A stretch of DNA of 64,000 nt from Paguma larvata (Eukaryota; Chordata; Mammalia; Carnivora; Viverridae). Positions 26,159 to 38,200 of the stretch are shown one piece after another. The stretch is taken from NCBI GenBank assembly GCA_030068075.1, contig CM057824.1, positions 124,858,414 through 124,922,413 of the forward strand, in the 5' to 3' direction. The first letter of the stretch is position 1; each line of letters opens with the position of its first letter. The position numbers and the translations under genes were made by a program. The notes beneath the pieces are model-generated. The model was given only the letters and a program-made list of their open reading frames with translations, did not search any database and was not told the DNA's origin.

Positions 26159-26395
26159 AAGGGCATGAGTTCAAGCCCCCTATTGGGCATAGAGATTACT
26201 AAAAATCGATTGACCAATCGATCAACCACAGACTTTCCCATAGTAAGTACTCATTATGTATTTGTTATTATTATTATAATAATGTGAAAAAACAGGACTA
26301 ATACATAGGCTATAAATGTTATGACTCACAACAACACCTTTATGAATAAAACTATTTGTAAGTATTCTTACATAATTGTGCCTTGTCAATACTGG

Positions 26396-26396
<1 letters not shown>

Positions 26397-26426
<30 letters not shown>
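26397..26426. repeat. (CA)15 microsatellite
   Basis: An uninterrupted CA dinucleotide run of 15 units, likely polymorphic between individuals. Confidence 0.97.
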
Positions 26427-26427
<1 letters not shown>

Positions 26428-27799
26428 TAAACAACTTTCCAATACATTAGAATGATAATTCAGCCAATGCAAGTGATGAATTTTTTTTAATGTGTAGTTT
26501 ATTAAAACAAACAAAACACAGTTTGCCTAGGATTATATTTACTCCTCATTTCAGTCAGCCATTATCGGAACAAAGGTATGATTTGTTCCTTTGTTGGTGA
26601 TTTTTTTAAAATATAAAGTTCATTAAACCACGGAAACACCAAGAAGACACATCAATAAAATTGTAATATATATTTTAAATTATAAATCCTAAAACTAACC
26701 TAAAAATAATCAAACTGTATTGTTGAGAGGACTTTGAAAGACGAGGTTGAGTCTGATTCTGTGGTTCATGCCAAGTAGGCCTCATGAAAGATAGAATTTA
26801 AACATCTCATCTCTGTTTTCTTTTCTATCTGTTCCAGAACAGTATGCCATCAGAGCAGCCTGGCGTAACATATTTTGCGCATAATTCCTATTTTTTCCTT
26901 TTGTTGTACCCGACAATTGCTGTAGAATACCTGTGCTTCATTACTATCCTCCAAAAAGTGCATTTTTTCCTCTTTGTTTTTGATCTATGATTTCCACAAA
27001 TTAAAAAAAAGTATGATTAAAAATGTTGCTTACGAACTATGAACTTGAGGTCAAATGAGTCACAGCCTTCTTCCCTTCTCTGCTTTTATCTTAAAAAAAA
27101 AAGAAAAAAGATGGGAAGAATTAGGATCCTAGAAGATATTACAATACGGAAACCTATAAACATTTTATGAGCTGCGTCTTCAAGGTATCTTTGGGAGATT
27201 CTATCACCTGTGGCAAGGAAGTTTTATTATAAGGGTTACAGGATCCATTAAAATCTTGTAAGTTTGTCTATTATCCAGAAACCCCAAGCAACTGGAATAC
27301 TGGAACAGAATTTCTGCTCCTCATAATTTATCTGTAGTGCATTTATTGACATTTAATTTTAAATTTATATCACAAACTGAGGTTCAAAAGTTGCTGGGGA
27401 TATTTGGCAAATTAATTAGAGGGGATTAGAAATTACATGAGGGTTTGTAGTTTTGTTTAAGAATGTGGAAAGTCCGTGAGCAAATACCTAAGAGACAGAG
27501 AGGAGCAAACAGGTGTCTCTGCAGAGTTGAGTCAGGCCTGTGGGGTGAAGGGCTGAGACAGAAACTGAAGGAGCTATTTTCAAGAAGGACTATCAGGTGA
27601 GGTACAGGCTGCACTTATTAAATCCCTGGACAAAGAGTGAGGAGACTTCTACTTGTTTCCACCTGGAACACGTATCTAGTACATCAAGAGACTTCACACA
27701 TCAGTGTTTTCCAGATGGGCAACAACAATGGCCCCAATTAATCTTCAAATGGCTCATCAGGCAAAGGTCCTCATTGTGGAGCTAATGAGTCATGGCAGG
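26428..27799. other. Intergenic sequence without supported gene
   Basis: AT-rich in 26428-27420, more balanced in 27420-27799. Short frames at 27426-27940 are open on both strands but show no family features. No exon structure is supported. Confidence 0.45.
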
Positions 27800-28233
27800 T
27801 GTTATGGGCTGAACAGTGTCTCCCCACGCCACCCCCTTCTACCACCACCCTCACCACTGCCAAATTCATATGCTAAAAGCCTAACACTCAGCACCTCAGA
27901 ATGTGATTATACTTGGAGTTGGGGGTCTTCAGAGAAGTGATTAAATTTAAGTAAGTCCTTTAGGGTGAGCCCTCATCCAACTGGACTGGTGTCTTCATAA
28001 GGACAGGAAATTCAGACATATGAGAGAGATACCATGCACAGAACAAAGACTACGTGGGCACACAGCAAGAAGCCAGTGATCTGCACATCAAGGAGAGAGG
28101 CCTCAGAAGAAATCACGCCTACTGACACCTGGATCCTAGACGTCCAGCCTCCATACCTGTGAGAAAATAAATTTATGTTGTTTAAGCCATTCTTTCTGTG
28201 GTATTTTGTCATGGAAATGTAGCAAACTAAAAT
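27800..28233 (+). mobile_element. MLT1-type MaLR solo LTR, nearly complete
   Basis: Starts tgttatgggctgaacagtgt and ends near agcaaactaaaata, the usual MLT1 limits. Between them are the expected landmarks: 'ctcagaatgtgattatactt', 'gactggtgtcttcataagga', 'gagaggcctcagaagaaatc', and the polyadenylation context gtgagaaaataaatttatgt. No internal retroviral sequence is attached, so it is a solo LTR. Confidence 0.8.
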
Positions 28234-28384
28234 AGAAGGAAATCAAAACACAGGGACTGTGACTGTAGTTGACATACTGGTTTATAAACACACATGAAAC
28301 AAACCTTGGGGCTATTCAGACATAAGTGAGAGAGAGCAGAGGCCCAGGAATCCCTCAATATCTTTATCAGCAGAAATAACAAGG

Positions 28385-28480
28385 TCAGTCTTATAGGGTT
28401 TTTGTAAGGATTAAATGAATTGATATACATGTGTGTAGCAATACAGTGATGTATGTAAGTGTGAACTATCAATATTTTAC
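28385..28480 (+). repeat. MIR SINE 3' part
   Basis: The phrase 'cttatagggtttttgtaagg' followed by attaaatgaattgatatac corresponds to the end of MIR in plus orientation. It is a short fragment. Confidence 0.55.
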
Positions 28481-29027
28481 TGTCATCATTACGTATTTGC
28501 TATTATTATTATACTAATATGAAAAGACACCAGTCAAAATATTGACTCAATCTTCACAAAAATTCTTAGGTGACTGAAACATGAAGTTTAGCTACTCAAG
28601 CTCATAACATCAGTAGGTTCACCCAAGATCTGACCTTAAGCATTACAGACCCATATATTACTGTGCTCCATAGAAACAAATTTATTTACGTGCCAAATAA
28701 ATCAAAGATCTCTACATGCCAAACAGATCACTAAACAGAAGGTGTATTTATGTTTACCAGATTTACATTAAACCAAGTGACTTCTCCAAGTAACAAATTT
28801 ACAATTAAAAATACTTCTTTTATGACTGCAGTCTGACAAGTAGAGGATGATACTGTTTAGACAGTATATTGAAGCAACAGGCTTCTCTTTTTTCTAAAGA
28901 CATATTATCTATTAAGTAATTAAGGGAAACATTTAATGATAAACATTTGATTGAGGTAAAGATAAACAGCTTTTAGAATATATTCAGAATGCTTCACCAT
29001 ATGCATTTTAACATTTTTCTACATTTT

Positions 29028-29046
29028 TTTATTTTAAGCATTTATT
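29028..29046 (-). promoter_or_regulatory. Tandem AATAAA signals for LIPI 3' end
   Basis: On the minus strand two AATAAA hexamers occur at 29046-29041 and 29033-29028, about 85 and 98 bases after the LIPI stop codon. Cleavage would be expected shortly below 29020, giving a short 3' UTR. Use of either signal is inferred; longer 3' UTRs cannot be excluded. Confidence 0.6.
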
Positions 29047-29130
29047 CAGGAAGTAGAAATATGTGAATCTCAGATTGAGCAATGCCTTCATAAAGAAATG
29101 TTGATTACGTTGTTCCCATTTACAAGTTCT

Positions 29131-29227
29131 TTAATCACAAACCAAATCCTCTGGTGTGCATGAGCTTGGCCTGAGAAATACTTCCTCATTTCCTTTAAGG
29201 ACAAAACTGTATATGCAAATTGGTGGT
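29131..29227 (-). CDS. LIPI: LIPI terminal coding exon
   Basis: 97 bases from an acceptor tctctttccag to a TAA at 29133-29131. It completes an Arg codon and encodes [20 protein letters not shown] and then [11 protein letters not shown] before the stop. The family ending (PPLC...VL...EEVFL.P..CTP) is easily recognised. The final VCD places an extra Cys near the C-terminus; I cannot say whether that is shared with other felids. AATAAA signals follow at 29046 and 29033. Confidence 0.92.
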
Positions 29228-32200
29228 CTGGAAAGAGAAAAAGAGAGAGAGGAAAATAATTATTAATAAAAAGCAGCAAAATTTATTTTTTTCTCATAAA
29301 CAGAGTATTCAATCCCTATAATTAATAGTTCTCTAAATGCAGGGACAAACCTATAGCATTGTTTCCATTCCATCTCTCCAGGGTATCTTCTATTTGAAAT
29401 AATAAAGGCACCTTGGAATATCAATTTTAATACTATAACAGTGAATGTAAAATGATAATACTTCAATCATAAGAATTTTAGGTGTTAGCAAAAGTAGTTT
29501 TTTATCACATTATCAGAGATCATCCACCTTACTTCATTATTAAGAAATAAGTGTAGGAATGACTTCGCCACTTCTCCAAACAAATGTATATGTACTTGTG
29601 TCAATTCTTTTCCTATGCCGCTACACCCCTCATTCACGGAATGTGCCCTCACTGTTCTGGATCTCCCTGATCTACCTCAGTTTTAAGTTGTCATAGTAGA
29701 ATGAGTGTGCATTAGACTTACTAATAGGTAAATTACCTCAACCATTAAGTAATTATTCTATTCTCATATTTATAATATGAAGGCAAGTGTGTTTTCATTT
29801 GTTTTCTACAATAAAAGATCACAATGCCATTACCATTAAAATACGTTCAATCAGTAATATAATAAATGCATAATTTCGAATTAAATATTCCACATTTTAC
29901 AAATCTTTGCAAGCATTACAAGACAGTTGGGGCAGGTGTACAGTGTCTGCCAAAAGTTAAGTTTCATCAAAATGTATGAGAAAAATTAATTTTCTTTGTT
30001 TCCACATTGTGAAAAGCCTTTCTACCTCTTCTGCCAGGACTCTAACTTTGACATGATTTATTCCATGCTGGTAGTTCCTTCTCCCCAGTCAAAAAAATTT
30101 TTTTAAAACTACAATTTAGAAGAATACTTGTGTTATATGTTGAACTACCATGGGGAGATTATTAGATGTTTATTTGTTTAGTTTTAAAAAGAATACTGAA
30201 TATTGCATTTCTAATGCTTTACTTACCACAAATTAGTGAAATAAATACATTATTTTCATAAAATATATAAAATAACAGAAGAAATCTAGTAATAAAAAAA
30301 CTCTAAAACTCAAGTGTAGTTCTTTTTTTTTTTTTATTTAAATCCATGTATTATTGTTGGGAGCCGTTTTGGGCTCACAGGTTGAGAAGTAACCTTAAAG
30401 TTGCATCCTGGGGATGGGTTGCGCCTCCTCCATTGTAGTTGGAAGTATAGTCCTCAAAACAACGCCCTGATTTCTCTTGTTTACAGATAATTAACATTAA
30501 GGCCTTAAGGAAACACCCTTTTCTCTCCCCCCACCCTACATTTATATGTTAATTATCCTGAAACCAACATACAAGATTAAGGAAGTTGCCGCCTTGCTGG
30601 TAAAAACAATTATTGTTAAAGAGATCAAACTATGGAATGTCACTCATTGTTGTAATGTAACTCGCTACCTTTAAAAATAAAGACACTGAGACTAGCAGGT
30701 CAGAGATGCCAGAATAGAGACGCCAGAGACGCCAGAATTGCCAGGGCTGCCTGCTTGGTCATCAGACTCCATCTTTCTCGTGGCTCTCTCAGCCTCATTT
30801 CGCCTAACTGTCCGTCCTTCATGGACCCCTAGATTCGCCGGAACAAGGAACGACCCCGACATATTATTCCAAATTACAAGACATACATGTACTTCCTTAT
30901 TTGAAAAAGCTCCCTAGGGGCTTTGTACAATATATCACCACATCCAAGCTTATAAAAAGTTCTCAGCACTAATGCAGGTGCTCATTCCCACCTGCCAGAT
31001 GGGAAAAGCCAGTATTTCATAGGTCACTGGGGAACGCATATGGGAGGCCCTTGCCTCAGCAGTGTGAGTAATTAACCCTAAAGTACTCCAGGTCTGCCTA
31101 ATAAATCTTGAAAACAGGACCTGAAAAAAATCAACCTGTTTATAAGAGCTTAACCACATCTTCAGAATAAACCTGAGGAATATTTATAGGAGTATAAGCA
31201 GATAGACCACCCATAATAAAATACACAAAATCTGTCATCTAACCAAGAATTGCTAAACACGCAAGAAACAGGAAAATGAGCCCATATGAGGGTCACCAAT
31301 TGAAACCAACCCAGAACAAAGCACAGATGTGAGAATCAGCAGGGGAAATTAAAAGAGTTATTGTAACTTTATTTCCTGTGTTCAAATAGTAAATAGAGAC
31401 ATAAGAGATATACAAATATCCCAGTCAAATTTGCAGAGGTGAAAACTACAATGTCTGGAATAAAAAATACCCTGGATGGGATTATTATCAGATTAAACAT
31501 TGCAGAATAAAAGAATAGTGAACTTGAAGATATAGCAACAAAAAGTATTCAAAATTAAATACAGAGAGAAAATTAAATATAAAAATTAACAGACCATCAG
31601 TTAGCTGTGAGATAACTTCAAGCAGCATAATGAACTTGAAATTAGAGTCCCCAAAGGAACAGAAGAGAAAAGGGACATGGAAAAATGTATTTTAAAAACT
31701 AGTTATTATTTCAGATGAAATTTGATGAAATCTATAAAATTATGGGTCCAAAAACATTAACAAATGCCAAACACAAGAGATATGAAGAAAATTACAAGGC
31801 ACATCATAATTGAACTGCTTAAAACCAATGGTAAGGCGATAATCTTAAAACCAGCCAGAGTGGGGAAAGACATATTCTCTTTACAAGAACAAAGGAAGGA
31901 TAGCAATAGACTTCTCATTAGGGTCAATGCATAGTAGAACACAGTCCAGCAACATCTTTAACTAACTGAAATTTTAAAAAATTAAAACTGTCAAACTAGA
32001 AGTCTAGACCCAGAAATTATTTTTCAAAATCAAGGCATCATAAATACTTTTCCAGACACCCAAGAGTTGAAAGAATTCACACCAGCAGACCCACACTACC
32101 AAAGGAAACCAAACCAAACCAAACCAAACCGAACCAAACCAAACGGAAGCAAACAATAAACCTTAAAGTCCTTTAGTCTGAAGATAAGTTACACCAGATA

Positions 32201-35200
32201 AAAACATGCATTTACATAACAGTTAGAAGTGTATCAGAAATGGTAACTATGTGAATACATAAATATATGACTTTTCCTAATTATTTATATCTCTTTAATT
32301 GATTGGCCCTTTAAACAAAAATGATATACTGCATTATGGAATTTTTAGCATATGTCCAAGTAAAATGTCTGTCAACAATAACACAAAAGCCAGGATGGGA
32401 GAAATGTAATTATACTACTGTCAGGTTCTCATGTTAAATGTGAAGGGGTACAATTCATTTGGAGGTAGACTCTGATAAATTAAGATTATAATATGAACCC
32501 CAAAGAAGCCACCAAAATAATCAAAGAGTTAACAATAATAATAAAAAACCCACAAAGGAAATAAAATGTAATCGTAAGACCACTCTATTTATCCAAGAGA
32601 AGGAAGGCAGACAATGACAAAACTGGGAATACATGGGACAAACAGAAAACAAAATAGTAAGATGACAGATTTAAACCCGACCATATCAATAATCACATTA
32701 AGGTAACTGATGTAAATACCTTCAATTAAATGGCAGAGGCTGTCAATATCATGTGTCATTTGAGAAATCCAAATTAAAAACACAAATTAGTATCGGGAAA
32801 ATAAAAATCAAACAACAAAAAAACTTGACGGTGATGCGGGAGAGCAAAGGAACTCTGCTAAGTGCTGGTGGGAAAGCAAAATGTACAGTCACTTTGGAAA
32901 CCAGTCTGGCAGTTTCATATAAAGTTAAACATGCACTTATAGTATGACTCAGCAATTTCACTGCTAGATATTTATCCACGAGAAATGAAAACTTATGTTC
33001 ACATAAAAACCTACATGCAAATATTTATGTTGGCTTTATTCATAGATAGATATCAAAAACTGTGAACAAACCATATGTCCTCAAACTGGTGAGTGGATAA
33101 ACGAACTGTGGTAGTCATCAATAACATTCCATTGATATAAGCAACAAAATGCATGAATTTGGAATGTTTGGAGCTAAATGAAAAAAGCCATACTTAAAAG
33201 GCTATACCTACTATGTGATTTCATTTACATAATGTTCTGGTTGCCGGGGAGTAGGAGTGAGGAGTGGGGTTGAAAATAAGGGGGCAGCACAAGGCAGTCT
33301 TTGTTGTTGATGGAAATGCCCTGTATCTTGCATGTGATGGTGGCTGTATGACTCTATGAATTTAACAAAACTCATAGAACTATATACCAAAAAGTACACT
33401 TTACTGTTAGGTAAAATTTATAAAAGTAGATTTAATACCAGTTTTCTCAGGAAGTCATCCCAGGTCACTTCCACTAGGAATATTCCTCTCAATCCCTAAA
33501 TTCAAAGGCCCTACCCTCTGGAAATGCCCTGAAGGAGAACGATGCTGTAGACTCTCTCAGAATTTGTTACAGAGAGATAATTACTGGTTAAATGCATACA
33601 CAGTGTATCTGGACCATACGGTGTCCCACTTTTATAACTCACGTTCTCAATAATTTGGCAGTGCTAATTCTCATTAATTGCACATTATCTGTAGGGACAG
33701 ATTTAAATAGGAAAAGCAACCAAACAGTTATGTCAATTATCTAGGTAATTAAAGTATACATTTCATCCAAGCATCTGTTAGCACCCCCCAACCAGCAGGG
33801 ATGCTGAGTTTTGCTAACCACCCACAAGTGTTTTTAAGTTTTTTTTTTCCCCATAAGTAGAAACAACTGTATCTAAATTGTACAAATTTGGTTACATTTT
33901 CATATTTTATCCAATGTTTAGATTTTACATAAAATATTACATGCATGCTCATTTTTTCTCTATAGCATATTCAATTACTTTACCCTATTTTTTACTGATT
34001 AACCATTGAATGAATTGTGTATAATATTTGTGTAAAAATGATTAAGAAGATAGGGAATCATATATATCAGTGGACACATCTGCCTGCCTTTACCCTTTCT
34101 TTTTCCCTTGTAAGTGACTTAGAAAGGAGAAGTGCATGCAAAAAGTCACAACTCTCTATAACAATCTGTATCAGGGTGTGAACATCATGTGCTAAGGGGC
34201 GATATTTGAAACTGCTCTTCATCCTTGCTGTTCCTTCTATGAATACAAAACAAGGAAACTGTTTACTGTGCAGATAGTTGTCTATGCACAGATATTCAGT
34301 ATCTATGATAAGCAAGCACTCAGGGGAAAACACAAAATGCCCAATAAGATAGGAAAGACTAATCTGAATGTTCCACAAAAGACAGAATATGATGGCAGCC
34401 ATTAACTTACATTTTGGAAGAAAAAATGACTTATAATCAGGCCCAAGGTCCTGCACAGCCCCAAGTACATTATGTTCACATTGTTATCTATGTAAACAGT
34501 GATTCTTGCAAAAGCTACTGTAGTGAATGAGCCGCATGATTCTACACAGAGAGCCTGCTTATAATTTAATATAAATAATTAGATTCAGGGGTTTTGCGTG
34601 GCTCATTCTGTTAGGCGTCTGACTCTTGGTTTGCACTCAGGTCACGGTCTTACAGTTTGTGGATTCAAGTCCGGCTGTCAGCACAGAGCCTGCTTAGGAT
34701 TCTCTCTCCCTCCCTCTCTCGGCCCCTCCCCCGCTCGTTCTTTCCCTGCCTCTCTCTCTCAAAATAAATAAACTTTTAAAAAATAATTACATTCATGATT
34801 CAGTTATAACGTGTGATTATAAGTAAGCACGACAAAATATTAACAGTGATATCTCTTAGTTGTAACATTTTATTTGAGTTAAATTGTCTGAATACTCCAT
34901 AATGGAAATAATTCGCTATATTAATTAATGAAAAAAATGTTTATTCCTATAAAAATAACAGCAACTAAAACAAGAACATTAAAAATCCAAGAAAAGTCAG
35001 GCTTCAAATCATTGCAAAGACACCTCTCAGCTCAGACATCTCAGACATGTTATACAAAACCCCTCAGTTTCTGTTCCCTTACTAATAAAACAAAGAAAAT
35101 ACTTACCTCAGAAAGGTGTTACAAAGATTGCAAAAATAGTGTTTGGGCTGTAGTAGATCTAAACAAATTTAACCAGTATTATTCATCTGGAAAGCAGCTT

Positions 35201-38200
35201 ACTAATAGGAAAAGAAAACTTTGGGATATCCCTTTCATGCCTACATCTTCAAAGAAGTCATCTTTCCTTGGTACACAATAATTTTCCCTTAAATCGTATA
35301 CATCATACAAAATGTGCACCTAAAACATCCCTTCCTTGTGTACTAGTTCCCTAAAAGAGAAGGTTAAATTATTTTTAAGGCAAATAATTCAGACGATAAA
35401 TTCCATTTTATGAGATGAAATTGCAATCAATGCCAATTTTCTTTTCTAAAGTTCTTAATCAATAGTCTCAGAGTCTTCCGGTGTCCCCAACAACTCCATT
35501 GGATGAGGATTCTGATCACAGCATTATCTGAGTGGATAGTGTGGTAAAGCGAATACAAAGTTTGGGTAAGAAGTTTCAAAAGAACTAAAAAATGAAAGTT
35601 TTACAAGAAGGTAGGAGGATGTATATATGGAGAATGAGACTTATGGTTTCACAAAAAGATGAGGAATGAGGCATTTTAAGGATAAATTGCTATAGCAAGA
35701 CAGACAGATCTGTTTCATATAATTATTGGTTTGGTCAGTCTTGCTTCAGCTGTGTATTTAAGGTATAAGAAAAGTTAAATTGGGGACCAACAAGAGAAGA
35801 GAAGAAAAATGAGAAAAAAGGGAACTCTAAGTATAATCTGCATTATGTTTACCAGAAGTTTTGCATGTTTAAGATAATAAATACAGAGATCAGTTGAAGA
35901 TTACAAATCTTCAAACATGCCCCCCTAATGTATGTGTGTGTGTCTGTCTCTCTCTGGTATACTTTGGAAGGAAATAATACTGCTTATATTTCTAGCTTAA
36001 AATTTTCATATATTTTGGTATTTTTTTGTAGGCATTTCAATCAAAGGCAAAGAACAGTAAAATTACCCCTAGAATTTTCCCACTGTAATGACATCTTAAT
36101 TATTGACTTTTGAGTGGCTAAATATTCTCATACCAAAAATTACAAAATAATTTACACTTCAGTCTTTCCAATTTTCCTTTGTTAATATAGACCTCATCTA
36201 AATGCATATTATCATTTAATATTTTTATTCTCCAAAATTTCTTATTTACTGTGTTTAATATTCATGTAAAGGTAACCAGAGAATCAAATATATAAATACA
36301 GAAAAATAAAGAGAAATAAAAAGAAAGATCTACAGTCAACTATAGAAGAGTGATTTCTAGCAATTCACAAACCCATTGCTATTGAATCTCAGTTGACACT
36401 CATAGTTGGAACAACTCACATCTCACATATTCAAATGGACAGATGATCAACTCATTAAGGAGGTTTTAGTGGTTATTAATGCTTTCAGAGAGATATTTCT
36501 GTGGGAATACGAATTCTGCCATGGTGAACATGTACATCAATATCATGGGGACAAGGGTAGTGGGAAAAACCTCTTGAATTGTGAGAACACAGAACTAAGA
36601 AAAGCATATAAAATGGACCAAAAAAATACTGATAGAGTCTATCATCTTCAAAAAACCCCATCAAGGTATGATAGTATCACATTTTTGTGTAATGGAGATA
36701 TTTGTGACATAACAGACAAACCGAGACGTAGGAGTCAGATTTTCCTCCTGCTGTTACTGTATATATGCTAGAGCTTCACTAATGTCAATATATTCTCAGG
36801 GTTGAATCTCCAGTGATGTCTAGACTCTGAGATATAATAGATAAAAAAGGACTATTTTTTTCTTCCCAAATAAAAATAAAGAGAAAAATCATTAAAAGTC
36901 CTGATGACTTCTATCTTCTATGACCATATGCCTCACGATAAAGTTTTCAGCCATTGAACCCCATCTAAAGAACTGTATAAAAGGAATCTCAGCCAGTCTG
37001 TAAATATATATGTATATGTAAGAAATTATTAACTTCTGAGGCAGATATTTGTCTCACTTTTTTCATTTTTATTGTGTCTAATGAAATGATTGTGTTTTTT
37101 CTTTGCCTAGGTAATGCAATTCCAAACTAAACTTCATTCAAACTAATTTTGAATTAAAATTAAATTTTAAAACTAAATTTTTCTAGTATTTGTGTAAAAT
37201 ACAATCTGAAACGCACAATAAACAAGTATCTAAACATATCAATTCTTTAAGCCATTTCTTAGCATACTGATATTTTCAAGTTTAAAAGATAATAAACTGA
37301 AATCAAAATTTAGTTTTCTTACCTTTCTTTATAGGTAAGTGATTGTACCATGACACGATGGATGTTGTAATTGCATTGGGCACACTGCTGATTTGAGCTC
37401 TGAAAATATCCCAAACCAATGCCTGAAATATTTTTAAAATCATTTGAAACTTGAGCAAGAATCTTGACTTCTTGAAGTTGATAAAATGATCTGTTCTTCC
37501 TAAACAGAAAATTTAATATGCTCAGCATATTAGTAATTTAAAATATAATTTAACTCTAAAGTTAATATATATAACCTTAATGTGGCATAGAAAGAACAAT
37601 CTTAAAGGAAAAAAGCCAAACAATATTTGTGAAAGTATTTATTAAAATAAATTAAAACAAAATAAAAGAATAATGTATTCATCCCCATACAAAATTATTT
37701 GGGGGTACTTTTTGAGAAAAAAGTGGGACATCTTGCCTTTCTGACTTGGTATCTAGACTGTACATTTGTCTAAGATTACAGAAGTCATTTTATGCTTTTT
37801 GTTTTAGACACTTGAACAAATATTACAGTTCCCTGAATGGACAGGATACTCAAATAATAATTCTTAATTGCTCTGTGCCATTTTGTCAAATATTTGTGAA
37901 TTATTACAAAAGCCTCAGATTCAAAAGGAAAAAAAAAATAAAGGTAGAATTTAATAAGTACAATTTTCTGAGCATTTACAAAGTGTACCCAGAACTATAA
38001 TGAAGCTTGACCTTATTTAACTATCTTGACAACTTCCTTTATTAGGTACTATTAGTATTGCCATTTACAAATGAGAAAACCGAATATCAGAGCATAAAAA
38101 TGCTTTTCCAAAGCTAGTGAATGCAAAGCTGGACCGCAAACACAGCCATGGCAATGCTCTTCTTCATCACTCTACTCAAATTCCTCACCCCTATGTGGCA

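Larger units (their letters stand above)
25679..26204 (+). mobile_element. Old carnivore SINE split into three parts by two younger SINEs
   Basis: The host SINE is short and lacks the CT-rich middle. Its head (ggcacctagctggctcagtt) lies at 25679-25717, a middle piece at 25897-25932 (ttgatatcaagggcatgagtt), and its end at 26159-26204 (caagccccctattgggcata then agagattact). Removing the two inserted SINEs leaves a normal tRNA-Lys SINE, which fixes the order of insertion. Confidence 0.88.

Noticed and set aside
26205..26222. Perfect inverted repeat atcgattg/caatcgat with 2-bp spacer
   Set aside because: It lies at the decayed tail of the host SINE and is too short to argue for a function.
34067..34456. 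129-codon open frame on the minus strand in the last LIPI intron
   Set aside because: No domain or family pattern, no in-phase acceptor and donor to join LIPI, and a composition expected from AT-rich DNA. It is most likely chance.
34928..35281. 117-codon lysine-rich frame on the plus strand
   Set aside because: Part of it overlaps a MIR remnant; the rest is A-rich DNA.
36406..36771. 121-codon open frame on the plus strand
   Set aside because: It contains a GDKGSGKN run that recalls a P-loop, but the surrounding residues do not fit any NTPase and there is no exon or promoter context.
37500..37528. ATG at 37528 as a start codon for the LIPI exon frame
   Set aside because: The frame upstream of 37499 is intron; a ttctgtttag acceptor there joins the exon in phase with the previous one.
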